Below the pieces are notes generated by a model. That model was not told where the DNA came from. It searched no databases and saw only the letters and a program-made list of their open reading frames with translations. Source: Pseudonocardia kunmingensis (lineage in GTDB: Bacteria > Actinomycetota > Actinomycetes > Mycobacteriales > Pseudonocardiaceae). From it: a stretch of 64,000 bases of DNA. Positions 35,783 through 44,274 of the stretch are shown piece by piece. Positions within the stretch are counted from its first letter, which is position 1. Each line of letters starts with the position of its first letter. The stretch covers positions 2,232,001-2,296,000 of the forward strand of contig NZ_VFPA01000001.1 of assembly GCF_006716445.1 (NCBI RefSeq), in the 5' to 3' direction. The position numbers and the translations under genes were made by a program.

Positions 35783-37260
35783 CCCGGCACCCCGGTCCGT
35801 GCCGCCCCGCCGCGGGCGAACCCCGGCGTGAGTGCCGCGGCCACCGCCAGGTTCACCGCGAGCGCGACGACGGCGACGTAGAGCAGCACCGGCCCCACCG
35901 CGACCACCGAGGTGTAGCCGCCCGCCACCGCGAGGACCGTGCCGGTGACCATGCCCGCCGCCCAGCCCGCGAGCAGCGCCGAACGGTGCCACCAGGTGCT
36001 GAACAGCCCGAGCGCGACGGCGGGGAAGGTCTGCAGGATCCAGATCCCGCCGAGCAGCTGCAGGTTGATCGCGTCCTGCTCGCGCAGCCCGAACACGAAC
36101 GCGAGCGCCGCGACCTTCGCCAGCAACGACACCCAGCGCGCCACCCGCACCTCGTGCTTCGGGGTGGCGTCCGGGTGGAAGAACTCCACGTAGACGTTGC
36201 GGGTGAACAGCGCGGCGACCGCGACCGACATCACCGCGGCCGGCACCAGCGCGCCCACCGCCAGCGCCCCGAACACCGCGCCGCTGGCCAGCTCGGGCAG
36301 CAGGTCCCGGATCAGCAGCGGCACGGCGACCTCGGCGTTGCCCAGCGGCGCGGCGACGCCCGCGGCCAGCGCTGCGATCCCGAGCAGCCCGAACAGGCCG
36401 AGCACGAACGTCCAGGCGGGCATGGCCACCGCGCTGCGGCGCAGCGTGCCCGGCCCGGCGGCGGCGAACGCGGCGGTGAGCACGTGCGGATACATCGGCA
36501 GGGCGAGCGCGGAACCCAGCGCCAGCGTGGCGAACGCCGGGTGCAGCGCCGGATCGAGCAGCAGGCCACCTCCCGCGCCCAGCTCGCGCTCGGCGCCGTC
36601 GAACACCGCCGCGAACCCGCCGAGGCGCCCGATCGCCACACCCACCACGCCGAACGCGGCCCCGAACACCAGCACGCCCTTGACGATCGAGATCACCGCG
36701 GGGGCCCGCAGACCGCTGCGGAACGTCGCCCCGGCGAGCACCGCGAACACGGCCGTCAGGGCGAGGTCCCCGGCCGGGCCCTGCGGGTAGAGCCCGCCCG
36801 CGTCGAGGACGGCGCGCACACCGAGCAGCTGCAGGGCGATGTAGGGCATCGTCGCGAGCACGCCGGTGAGCGCGACGACGAGCATCAGCGCGGGCGAGTC
36901 GTACCGCGCCCGGACCCAGTCGGCCACCGTCACCGCTCCGGTGCTCCGCGCCGCCGCCCACAGCCGGGGCAGCAGCACGAACAGCACCGGGCAGAGGACC
37001 ACCGTGTACGCGAGCGGGAAGAAGCCCAGGGCGCCGGTGCCGTAGGCCAGGCCGGGCACCGCGGCGAACGTGTACGCGGTGAAGATCGAACCGCCGAGCA
37101 GGAACCACGTGACCCCGGTGCCGAACCCGCGGTCGGCCAGCGCCCATCCCGCGAGGTGGGGCAGCACGTCGCGGCGGTGGAACCAGCGCGCGGCGAACGC
37201 CAGCACCGACGTCCCGCCGAGCACGGCGATGAACGCGGAGGTGGCCAGCGGCTCGTCCAT
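35779..37260 (-). CDS. Sodium/solute symporter family transporter, monocarboxylate (MctP)-like
   Basis: The 493-residue protein has about thirteen membrane spans. The N-terminal part GWALADRGFGTGVTWFLLGGSIFTAYTFAAVPGLAYGTG and the later Pro-Tyr-Ile-Ala-Leu-Gln and AVMSVAVAALFTRN segments place it in the SSS family near MctP, which imports lactate, pyruvate or acetate. The substrate is inferred from that likeness and from the divergent cstA. The ATG at 37260 is preferred over GTG 37269. It is the first gene of a unit with the sigma factor. Confidence 0.83.
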   Translation of the reverse strand: MDEPLATSAFIAVLGGTSVLAFAARWFHRRDVLPHLAGWALADRGFGTGVTWFLLGGSIFTAYTFAAVPGLAYGTGALGFFPLAYTVVLCPVLFVLLPRLWAAARSTGAVTVADWVRARYDSPALMLVVALTGVLATMPYIALQLLGVRAVLDAGGLYPQGPAGDLALTAVFAVLAGATFRSGLRAPAVISIVKGVLVFGAAFGVVGVAIGRLGGFAAVFDGAERELGAGGGLLLDPALHPAFATLALGSALALPMYPHVLTAAFAAAGPGTLRRSAVAMPAWTFVLGLFGLLGIAALAAGVAAPLGNAEVAVPLLIRDLLPELASGAVFGALAVGALVPAAVMSVAVAALFTRNVYVEFFHPDATPKHEVRVARWVSLLAKVAALAFVFGLREQDAINLQLLGGIWILQTFPAVALGLFSTWWHRSALLAGWAAGMVTGTVLAVAGGYTSVVAVGPVLLYVAVVALAVNLAVAAALTPGFARGGAARTGVPG

Positions 37261-37336
37261 GGCCCCCACACCTCATCAGGCCGATCCCGGCGTGTCCATG
37301 CCTCGCGCCCGCGGACCGCCCGTGCCGAACCGGTGA

Positions 37337-37362
37337 CCCCGCCGTGTCAACCGTCGGCGGGG
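37337..37362. promoter_or_regulatory. Hairpin in the symporter/cstA divergent region
   Basis: CCCCGCCG (37337-37344) pairs with CGGCGGGG (37355-37362) over a ten-base loop, midway between the divergent genes. It may be an operator or a leader structure. Confidence 0.4.
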
Positions 37363-37423
37363 GGTCGGCAACCAATGCTTCGTAGTCGCGGCGAAGGCGC
37401 CGCGGAGGGCGCGAGGAGAGCTG

Positions 37424-37471
37424 ATGCTGGAAAGACTGGAACGGGTCTGCAGGCCGGGGGGCGTGGCATGA
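37424..37471 (+). CDS. Upstream leader peptide of cstA (15 residues)
   Basis: The short frame MLERLERVCRPGGVA begins at an ATG with a strong GGAGAG ribosome-binding site four bases away. It ends in a TGA that overlaps the cstA ATG by four bases (ATGA). The cstA start itself has only a G-rich, poor site. Translation of the leader probably brings ribosomes to cstA. Whether the codons sense anything is unknown. Confidence 0.55.
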   Translation: MLERLERVCRPGGVA

Positions 37472-39618
37472 CGCTCAGCGAGGCACGGTCGCGGGTGAAC
37501 CCGCGCTCGGTGCTGATCTGGACGGCGGTCTCGGTCGTCAGCGCCGTGGCCTGGGGTGTCCTGGCCGTCGCCCGTGGCGAGAACGTGTCGGCGATCTGGC
37601 TGGTGGCGGCCGCGCTCGGGTCCTACGCGATCGCCTACCGCTTCTACGCGCGGTTCATCGTCAAGAAGGTGCTGCGCGCCGACGACAGCCGGGCGACCCC
37701 GGCCGAGCGCCTGGACAACGGCACCGACTTCCAGCCCATGGACCGGCGCGTGCTGTTCGGCCACCACTTCGCCGCGATCGCCGGCGCGGGCCCGCTGGTC
37801 GGGCCGGTGCTGGCGGCGCAGATGGGTTACCTGCCCGGCACGATCTGGATCATCGTCGGCGTCATCTTCGCCGGCGCCGTGCAGGACATGGTCACGCTGT
37901 TCTTCTCGATGCGCCGCAACGGGCGCAGCCTCGGCCAGATGGCGCGCGACGAGATCGGCGTGGTCGGCGGCGTCGCGGCGCTGGTGGCCGTGTTCGCGAT
38001 CATGATCATCCTGCTCGCGGTGCTCGCGCTCGTGGTCGTCAACGCGCTCGCGCACTCGCCGTGGGGCACGTTCTCCATCGCGATGACCATCCCGATCGCC
38101 CTGTTCATGGGCTTCTACCTGCGCTCGATCCGGCCCGGCCGGGTCGTCGAGACGAGCGTCATCGGGGTGGCGCTGCTCCTGCTCGCGATCGTCGCGGGCG
38201 GCTGGGTGCAGAACTCGAGCTGGGCCGAGGCGTTCACCCTCGAGCCCACGACGCTGGTGATCTGCCTGATCGTCTACGGCTTCGCGGCGTCGGTGCTGCC
38301 GGTGTGGATGCTGCTCGCCCCGCGCGACTACCTCTCCACGTTCATGAAGATCGGCACGATCGGGCTGCTCGCGCTCGGCGTCGTGATCACGGCCCCGGTC
38401 ATGAACACCGCGGCGTTCACCGAGTTCGCGTTCACCGGCGCGGGCCCGGTGTTCGCGGGCTCGCTGTTCCCGTTCGTGTTCATCACGATCGCCTGCGGTG
38501 CGCTCTCCGGCTTCCACGCGCTGGTGGCCTCCGGCACGACGCCGAAGCTGATCCAGAAGGAGTCGCAGGTCCGGCTCATCGGCTACGGCGCGATGCTCAT
38601 GGAGTCCTTCGTCGCGGTCATGGCGCTGATCGCCGCGTGCATCCTCGACCCCGGCCTCTACTTCGCGATGAACGCCCCCGCCGGCGTGCTCGGCACCACC
38701 GTGGAGTCGGCTTCCGAGGCCGTGAACAACCTCGGCTTCACGATCACACCCGAGGCCCTCGCCGGAGCGGCGGCCGCGGTGCAGGAGAGCACGCTCGTGG
38801 CGCGGACCGGTGGCGCGCCCACGCTCGCCGTCGGGATGTCGGAGATCTTCTCCGGTGTCTTCGGCGGGGACGCGATGAAGGCGTTCTGGTACCACTTCGC
38901 GATCATGTTCGAGGCGCTGTTCATCCTCACCACGGTGGACGCGGGCACCCGCGTCGGGCGCTACATGCTGCAGGACACCCTCGGCAACGTCTACAAGCCG
39001 TTCTCCGACGTCAACTGGAAGCCGGGGCTGTGGCTCACCAGCGCCGTCGTCGTCGGCGCGTGGGGGTACTTCCTCTACGTCGGCGTGACCGACCCGCTCG
39101 GCGGGATCAACCAGCTCTTCCCGCTGTTCGGCATCGCGAACCAGCTGCTCGCGGCCATCGCGCTCACCGTGTGCACCACCATCCTGATCAAGACGGGACG
39201 CGCGAAGTACGCGTGGGTGACGCTGGTCCCGCTCGCCTGGGACGCCGCCGTGACCCTCGTCGCGAGCTGGCAGAAGGTGTTCTCGCCCGACCCGAAGCTC
39301 GGCTTCTTCGCCCAGCGGGAACGCTACGCGGAGGCGCTGGCCCGGGGAGAGGTGCTCGCCCCGGCCAAGGACATCGGCGACATGCAGGCCGTGGTCGTGA
39401 ACTCGACCGTGGACGGCGTGCTGTCCATCCTGTTCGCCGTCCTGATCATCATCGTGATCGCGAACGCGATGCTGGTCTGGTACCGGGCGCTGACCTCGTC
39501 CGAGCCGCTGCCGAGCACCGAGGCGCCCGCGGAACCGTCGCGGATCGTGGCGCCCGCGGGGCTCATCGCCACGGCGGAGGAGAAGCGGGCGCTGGCGTCG
39601 GCGGGCGAGCGGTCATGA
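37468..39618 (+). CDS. cstA: Carbon starvation protein CstA (pyruvate/peptide transporter)
   Basis: This 716-residue membrane protein has about 17 spans. Family marks are the N-terminal YRFYARFIVKKVL, then NGTDFQPMDRRVLFGHHFAAIAG split around residue 90-110, GPLVGPVLAAQMGYLPG, and HALVASGTTPKLI. CstA proteins take up pyruvate or peptides under carbon limitation. The ATG at 37468 gives the normal N-terminus. The next gene, ybdD-like, overlaps by four bases; in E. coli the two proteins act together. The divergent monocarboxylate symporter suggests a shared role. Confidence 0.95.
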   Translation: MTLSEARSRVNPRSVLIWTAVSVVSAVAWGVLAVARGENVSAIWLVAAALGSYAIAYRFYARFIVKKVLRADDSRATPAERLDNGTDFQPMDRRVLFGHHFAAIAGAGPLVGPVLAAQMGYLPGTIWIIVGVIFAGAVQDMVTLFFSMRRNGRSLGQMARDEIGVVGGVAALVAVFAIMIILLAVLALVVVNALAHSPWGTFSIAMTIPIALFMGFYLRSIRPGRVVETSVIGVALLLLAIVAGGWVQNSSWAEAFTLEPTTLVICLIVYGFAASVLPVWMLLAPRDYLSTFMKIGTIGLLALGVVITAPVMNTAAFTEFAFTGAGPVFAGSLFPFVFITIACGALSGFHALVASGTTPKLIQKESQVRLIGYGAMLMESFVAVMALIAACILDPGLYFAMNAPAGVLGTTVESASEAVNNLGFTITPEALAGAAAAVQESTLVARTGGAPTLAVGMSEIFSGVFGGDAMKAFWYHFAIMFEALFILTTVDAGTRVGRYMLQDTLGNVYKPFSDVNWKPGLWLTSAVVVGAWGYFLYVGVTDPLGGINQLFPLFGIANQLLAAIALTVCTTILIKTGRAKYAWVTLVPLAWDAAVTLVASWQKVFSPDPKLGFFAQRERYAEALARGEVLAPAKDIGDMQAVVVNSTVDGVLSILFAVLIIIVIANAMLVWYRALTSSEPLPSTEAPAEPSRIVAPAGLIATAEEKRALASAGERS

Positions 39619-39806
39619 GCACGCTCGTCCGCGCCTGGCGCGGTGTGCACTGGTACCTGCGCGAGCTCACCGGGGAGACGCAGTACGACCGCTACCTGGA
39701 ACGGCACGCCCGGGAGCACCCGGAGGCACCGCCGCTCTCCCGCAAGGAGTTCGAACGCCGCAGGATCGCGGCAGCAGATGCAAAACCGGGCAGCCGCTGC
39801 TGCTGA
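39615..39806 (+). CDS. YbdD/YjiX-family small protein, CstA partner
   Basis: This 63-residue protein of the DUF466 family has the pattern YLRELTGETQYDRYLERH, then PLSRKEFERRR, ending in SRCC. YbdD is needed with CstA for pyruvate uptake in E. coli. The start overlaps the cstA stop (ATGA). It is full length; the basic second half and C-terminal cysteines are typical. A 25-bp stem follows it. Confidence 0.9.
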   Translation: MSTLVRAWRGVHWYLRELTGETQYDRYLERHAREHPEAPPLSRKEFERRRIAAADAKPGSRCC

Positions 39807-39818
39807 CCGGCGCCCCCT

Positions 39819-39883
39819 CCGCACCTTGGAGCCATACTGCTGTCCCAGGTCCCGAAAAACAGCAGTACGGCTCCAAGGTGCGG
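39819..39883. repeat. Inverted repeat, family C copy 2 (probable bidirectional terminator)
   Basis: Arms of 25 bp (39819-39843 and 39859-39883) pair with one mismatch around a 15-base loop. They contain GCACCTTGGAGCC as in 10211-10232. The stem sits between the convergent ybdD-like and pntB genes. Confidence 0.85.
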
Positions 39884-39897
39884 TCTCTCTCGGGGGC

Positions 39898-41280
39898 TTA
39901 CAGGGCCTTCAGCTCTTCCGTCACCTCGCTCACGCTCTTCTTCGCGTCGCCGAAGAGCATCGAGGTGTTCTCCGCGTAGAACAGCGGGTTGTCGATGCCG
40001 GCGAAGCCGCTGCTCATCGATCGCTTGAGCACGATGACGCTGCGGCTCTCGTCGACGTTGAGGATCGGCATCCCGTGGATCGGCGAGCTCGGGTCGGTGC
40101 GGGCCGCCGGGTTGGTGACGTCGTTCGCGCCGATCACCAGGGTGACGTCGGTGCGGGAGAACTCGCCGTTGATGTCGTCCATCTCCTTGAGCGCGTCGTA
40201 GGAGACGTCGGCCTCGGCCAGCAGCACGTTCATGTGCCCGGGCATCCGGCCGGCCACCGGGTGGATGGCGTACTTGACCTCCACGCCCTTGGACTCGAGC
40301 AGCTTCGCCATGTCCTTGACGGCGTGCTGCGCCTGCGCCACCGCCATCCCGTAGCCGGGCACGACGATCACCTGCGACGCGTACGCCATCTGGATCGCCG
40401 CGTCCGCAGCGGACGTCGACTTGACGGTGCGCTCGACGCCGTCGTCCGCGCCGGGCAGGGTGGCGGTGCCGCCGAACCCGCCGGCCACGATCGCCGGGAT
40501 CGACCGGTTCATCGCCTTCGCCATCAGGTTCGTGAGGATCGAGCCGGACGCGCCGACGATCATGCCGGCGACGATCATCGCGGTGTTGTCCAGCGCGAGG
40601 CCCGCCGCCGCGGCCGAGAGGCCGGTGAGGGCGTTGAGCAGGGAGATCACGACCGGCATGTCGGCACCACCGATCGGCAGCACCACCAGCACGCCGAGCA
40701 CCGCGGCCAGCACGAGGAGGCCGATGATCCAGATCTCCGGCGCCCCGCGCAGCCCGGCCACCACGGCGCAGGCGACCGCACCGAGCAGCAGCAGCCCGTT
40801 GACCGGCTGCTGCGCCTTCCCGAGCCCGATCGGCCTGCCGGGCAGGATCTCCTGCAGCTTGCCGAAGGCGATCAACGATCCCCAGAACGAGATCGAGCCG
40901 ATGATCGCGGCGAACAGCGACGCCACGATGACGTAGCCCGGCTCCGTGGAGAACCCCTCGGTGGTCCGGAACTCCGACCACGCGATCAGCGCGACCGCTC
41001 CACCGCCGACGCCGTTGAACAGCGCCACCATCTGCGGCATCGCGGTCATCTTCACCTGCCGTGCCGACGGCACACCCAGGGCCGTGCCGATCACGAGCCC
41101 GACGACGATCAGCAGCCAGTTGTGCTCGACCTGCAGCAGGGTGGCCACCACCGCGAGCGCCATACCGGCCGCGGCGATCCAGTTGCCGCGCACCGCGGTC
41201 TTCGGGCCGGTCAGCCCCATCAGGCCGTAGATGAACAGCGCGAACGCGATGATGTAGAGGATCGGGACCAGGACGTCCAT
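39898..41280 (-). CDS. pntB: NAD(P) transhydrogenase subunit beta
   Basis: The 460-residue protein has nine or so membrane spans (domain II) followed by the NADP(H)-binding domain III (about 285-460): VIVVPGYGMAVAQAQHAV, HPVAGRMPGHMNVLLAEA, and VGANDVTNPAAR with I-G-A. It uses proton entry to drive hydride transfer from NADH to NADP+. ATG 41280 overlaps the pntA2 stop by one base. It is the last gene of a three-gene split transhydrogenase operon. Confidence 0.96.
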   Translation of the reverse strand: MDVLVPILYIIAFALFIYGLMGLTGPKTAVRGNWIAAAGMALAVVATLLQVEHNWLLIVVGLVIGTALGVPSARQVKMTAMPQMVALFNGVGGGAVALIAWSEFRTTEGFSTEPGYVIVASLFAAIIGSISFWGSLIAFGKLQEILPGRPIGLGKAQQPVNGLLLLGAVACAVVAGLRGAPEIWIIGLLVLAAVLGVLVVLPIGGADMPVVISLLNALTGLSAAAAGLALDNTAMIVAGMIVGASGSILTNLMAKAMNRSIPAIVAGGFGGTATLPGADDGVERTVKSTSAADAAIQMAYASQVIVVPGYGMAVAQAQHAVKDMAKLLESKGVEVKYAIHPVAGRMPGHMNVLLAEADVSYDALKEMDDINGEFSRTDVTLVIGANDVTNPAARTDPSSPIHGMPILNVDESRSVIVLKRSMSSGFAGIDNPLFYAENTSMLFGDAKKSVSEVTEELKAL

Positions 41281-41615
41281 CACGTGCCCTTCCCGTTCGA
41301 CGCGATCTTCTCCGCCGGCGGCGACGGGGACTTGGTCTTGAACATGGCCAGCATGCGGTCGGTGACGAGGAAGCCACCGATCACGTTGATCGCCCCGAAC
41401 GCGATGGCGACGACGAGGATGATCGCGTCGACCACCGACGGGTTCTCCAGGTGTCCGAGCACGATCAGCCCGCCGAGCAGCACGATGCCGTGGATGGCGT
41501 TGGTGCCCGACATCAGCGGGGTGTGCAGGGTGTTCGGCACCTTCGAGATCACGGCGAAGCCGACGAACCCGGCCAGCACCAGGATCGCGAGGTTCGCCAG
41601 CAGCCCGGTCTCCAT
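41280..41615 (-). CDS. pntA2: NAD(P) transhydrogenase alpha subunit, membrane part
   Basis: This 111-residue protein has three membrane spans (LAILVLAGFVGFAVIS; GTNAIHGIVLLGGLIVLG; AIAFGAINVIGGFLVT) and the conserved PNTLHTPLMSGTNAIHGI. In E. coli this segment is the C-terminus of one PntA chain; here, as in mycobacteria and Rhodospirillum, it is a separate gene. It overlaps both neighbours by one base (TGATG). Confidence 0.95.
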   Translation of the reverse strand: METGLLANLAILVLAGFVGFAVISKVPNTLHTPLMSGTNAIHGIVLLGGLIVLGHLENPSVVDAIILVVAIAFGAINVIGGFLVTDRMLAMFKTKSPSPPAEKIASNGKGT

Positions 41616-42721
41616 CACTTCTCCCCTCGGGTGACGCAGGACTTCGCGAGCACCTCGTCGTCCCAGTCCGGGGCGAGCGCACCCGACTCGTCGAGCATCA
41701 GCTCCAGCAGCGCCGACACGTTCCGCGCGTACAGCTCCGACGCGTGCTCCGGCATCGTGGCCGGCAGGTTCAGCGGCGCCGCGATCGTCACGTCGTGCTT
41801 GACGACCACCTCGCCCGGCTCGGTGAGCTCGCAGTTGCCGCCGCTCTCCCCCGCCATGTCGACGACCACGCTGCCGGCGCGCATGCCCTCCACCGCCGCC
41901 GCCGTGACCAGCGTCGGCGCGGTGCGACCCGGCACGTTCGCGGTGGTGATGACGACGTCGAAGCCGGTGATCGCGTCCTCGAGGCGCTTCTGCTGCTCGG
42001 CGCGCTCGTCGGCCGTCAGCTCGCGCGCGTAGCCGCCCTCGCCGACGGCCTCGATGCCGAGGTCGAGCCACTGCGCACCGAGCGACCGCACCTGGTCGGC
42101 CACCTCGGGACGCACGTCGTAGCCGGTGGTGCGGGCACCGAGCCGCTTCGCCGTGGCGAGCGCCTGCAGCCCGGCCACCCCGACGCCCAGCACGAGGGCG
42201 GTGGCCGGCTTCACGGTGCCGGCCGCCGTGGTGAGCATGGGGAAGAAGCGGGTGGACCGCTCCGCGGCCAGCAGCACCGCCTTGTACCCGGCGACGTTGG
42301 CCTGCGAGGACAGCGCGTCCATCGACTGCGCGCGGGAGATCCGCGGCACGGCCTCCATCGCGAAGCCCTGCACGCCCGCCTCCCGCAGCGCCGCGACCGT
42401 CTCGGGGGACGTGAGCGGGGCGAGGAAGCCGATCACGGTGGCGCCGGGGCGCAACCGGCCGATCTGCTCACGGGTGGGGGGCGTCACCGTCACGACCACG
42501 TCGCAGGCCCACGGGTCCCCGACCGTGGCTCCCGCCTTCGTGAACAGCTCGTCCGGGATCAGGGCGCCGAGCCCGGCCCCGGCCTCGACCACGACCTCCA
42601 CACCCCGCGACCGGAGCTTCTCGACGACCTTCGGCACCAGGGCGACACGGCGCTCCCCGGCGGCAGACTCGCGCGGCACCCCGACGGCCGTTCGCCGCGG
42701 TACTGTGGATTCTGTATTCAC
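41615..42721 (-). CDS. pntA1: NAD(P) transhydrogenase alpha subunit, NAD-binding part
   Basis: This 368-residue soluble domain I has the alanine dehydrogenase/PNT fold. The N-terminal part includes VGVPRESAAGERRVALVP, and the NAD site is VLGVGVAGLQALATAKRLGA. The loop SSQANVAGYKA is conserved. GTG 42721 is chosen over an upstream start at 42772 because TAGAGT (-10 type) ends eight bases before it, which predicts a leaderless mRNA. Confidence 0.93.
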   Translation of the reverse strand: MNTESTVPRRTAVGVPRESAAGERRVALVPKVVEKLRSRGVEVVVEAGAGLGALIPDELFTKAGATVGDPWACDVVVTVTPPTREQIGRLRPGATVIGFLAPLTSPETVAALREAGVQGFAMEAVPRISRAQSMDALSSQANVAGYKAVLLAAERSTRFFPMLTTAAGTVKPATALVLGVGVAGLQALATAKRLGARTTGYDVRPEVADQVRSLGAQWLDLGIEAVGEGGYARELTADERAEQQKRLEDAITGFDVVITTANVPGRTAPTLVTAAAVEGMRAGSVVVDMAGESGGNCELTEPGEVVVKHDVTIAAPLNLPATMPEHASELYARNVSALLELMLDESGALAPDWDDEVLAKSCVTRGEK

Positions 42722-42735
42722 AAGACCGGACTCTA
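42722..42735 (-). promoter_or_regulatory. pntA1 -10 element, leaderless transcript
   Basis: On the minus strand TAGAGT (plus 42730-42735) lies eight bases before the GTG start, with no ribosome-binding site between. The -35 region is weak. Confidence 0.5.
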
Positions 42736-42800
42736 GCCCAGCAAGCGCCCATCGAGGCGACGAGTGTGACACGGGCCGGGATCGGGACCGATCCAGGACA

Positions 42801-42825
42801 CCCGCCGAACGCGCAGGTCGGCGGG
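42801..42825 (-). terminator. Terminator hairpin after map
   Basis: CCCGCCGA (42801-42808) pairs with TCGGCGGG (42818-42825), nine-base loop, ten bases after the map stop. It separates the secY-adk-map unit from pntA1. Confidence 0.6.
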
Positions 42826-42835
42826 CGGAGGCGGG

Positions 42836-43660
42836 TCAGAGCGGGAGCGTCAGGACCCGCGGGCCGTCGTCGGTGATCGCGACGCTGTGCTCCCAGTGCA
42901 CCGCGCGGCTGCCGTCGGCCGTCACCACGGTCCAGCCGTCCTCGAGCTCGCGGGTCTCCGGGTCGCCCGCGGTGAGCATCGGCTCCACCGCCAGCGCCAT
43001 CCCCGGGACCAGCCGCGGCCCCTGGCCCGGCTCGCCGAAGTTGGGCAGGAACGGGTCCATGTGCATCGAGGTGCCGATGCCGTGCCCGCCGTACTCGGCC
43101 ACGATCCCGTACTGCACACCGTCCTGCTCGCCGGCCGCCTCCGCGGCCCGCTGCACGGCGTGGGAGATGTCGGAGAGCCGTCCCCCGGGCTGCACCGCGG
43201 CGATCCCGGCGTGCAGCGCTGCCTCGCACGCCGCCGACAGCGCGAGGTCCGCGGCCCGGACGGAACCGACCGGGATGGTGACCGCGGCGTCACCGTGCCA
43301 TCCCTCGAGGATCGCGCCGCAGTCCACCGAGATCAGGTCACCGTCGGCGAGGACGCGGGCCGGGTTCGGGATCCCGTGCACGATCTGCTCGTTCACCGAG
43401 GCGCAGATCGACGCCGGGTAGCCGTGGTAGCCGAGGAACGAGGGCACCGCCCCGGCCTCCCGGATCGTCTGCTCGGCCACCGCGTCCAGGTCGGCGGTGC
43501 TGACACCCGGCCGGGTCTCCTTGACGACGGCCGCAAGCGTGCGGGCGACCAGCCCGCCCGCGGCGCGCATCGCCTCGAGCTCACCGGGCGTCTTCAGCTC
43601 GATGTCCCGCCCGCGCCACCGGGCGATGAGCCCCCGGACGCCCCCGCGCCCGCCGGTCAT
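42836..43660 (-). CDS. map: Methionine aminopeptidase, type I
   Basis: The 274-residue enzyme removes initiator methionine. Metal ligands lie in [17 protein letters not shown] (two Asp), [11 protein letters not shown] (His), AVEPML (Glu) and WEHSVAIT (Glu), and [19 protein letters not shown] is the family signature. The ATG overlaps the adk stop by four bases. In most actinobacteria infA follows close by; here a 10-kb insert separates them. Confidence 0.97.
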   Translation of the reverse strand: MTGGRGGVRGLIARWRGRDIELKTPGELEAMRAAGGLVARTLAAVVKETRPGVSTADLDAVAEQTIREAGAVPSFLGYHGYPASICASVNEQIVHGIPNPARVLADGDLISVDCGAILEGWHGDAAVTIPVGSVRAADLALSAACEAALHAGIAAVQPGGRLSDISHAVQRAAEAAGEQDGVQYGIVAEYGGHGIGTSMHMDPFLPNFGEPGQGPRLVPGMALAVEPMLTAGDPETRELEDGWTVVTADGSRAVHWEHSVAITDDGPRVLTLPL

Positions 43661-44211
43661 CGCGATCGCAGCGCGTCGGCCACGCGGTCGGTGATCTGCT
43701 CGACGGACCCGACGGCGTCGATGGTGATCAACCGGTCGCTGTAGTGCGCGAGCAGCGGGGCGGTCTCGTCGCGGTAGACCTGCTGACGGCGCCGGATGAC
43801 GTCCTCGGTGTCGTCGGTGCGGCCGCGGCCGAGCAGCCGCTGCACGAGCTCCTCCTCCGGGACCTGGAACTCGACGACCGCGTCGACGTCCTCGCCGCGC
43901 TCGGTGAGCAGCTGCTCGAGGGACGAGGCCTGGCTCAGGTTGCGCGGGAAGCCGTCGAGGATGAAGCCCTTGCCGGCGTCGTCCTCGGCGAGGCGCTCGC
44001 GCACCATGGCGACCGTGACCTCGTCGGGAACGAGGTCGCCGGCGTCCATGTACCGCTTCGCCTCGAGCCCGAGCGGGGTCTCCGCTCCCGGCTGGAGGTT
44101 GGCGCGGAACAGGTCACCCGTGGAGATGTGGGGAATGCCCAGACGCTCCGCGAGACGCACCGCCTGGGTGCCCTTGCCCGCGCCTGGTGGACCGACCAGA
44201 ACGAGACGCAC
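43657..44211 (-). CDS. adk: Adenylate kinase (short form)
   Basis: This 184-residue kinase interconverts ATP, AMP and ADP. The P-loop is [11 protein letters not shown] (residues 7-17), the NMP-binding part is [11 protein letters not shown], and GFPRNLSQA is conserved. The LID is the short type without zinc ligands ([15 protein letters not shown]). It follows secY after 63 bases and overlaps map. This secY-adk-map order is conserved. Confidence 0.97.
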   Translation of the reverse strand: MRLVLVGPPGAGKGTQAVRLAERLGIPHISTGDLFRANLQPGAETPLGLEAKRYMDAGDLVPDEVTVAMVRERLAEDDAGKGFILDGFPRNLSQASSLEQLLTERGEDVDAVVEFQVPEEELVQRLLGRGRTDDTEDVIRRRQQVYRDETAPLLAHYSDRLITIDAVGSVEQITDRVADALRSR

Positions 44212-44274
44212 GCGACACCGACCTCCTGAAACTCGACACCCGAACCGACACGACCGACGGACAGACCCAGAACG

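Noticed and set aside
35191..37467. Apparent 760-codon N-terminal extension of CstA
   Set aside because: It runs opposite the sigma factor and symporter genes and is low-complexity. CstA has its normal start at 37468.
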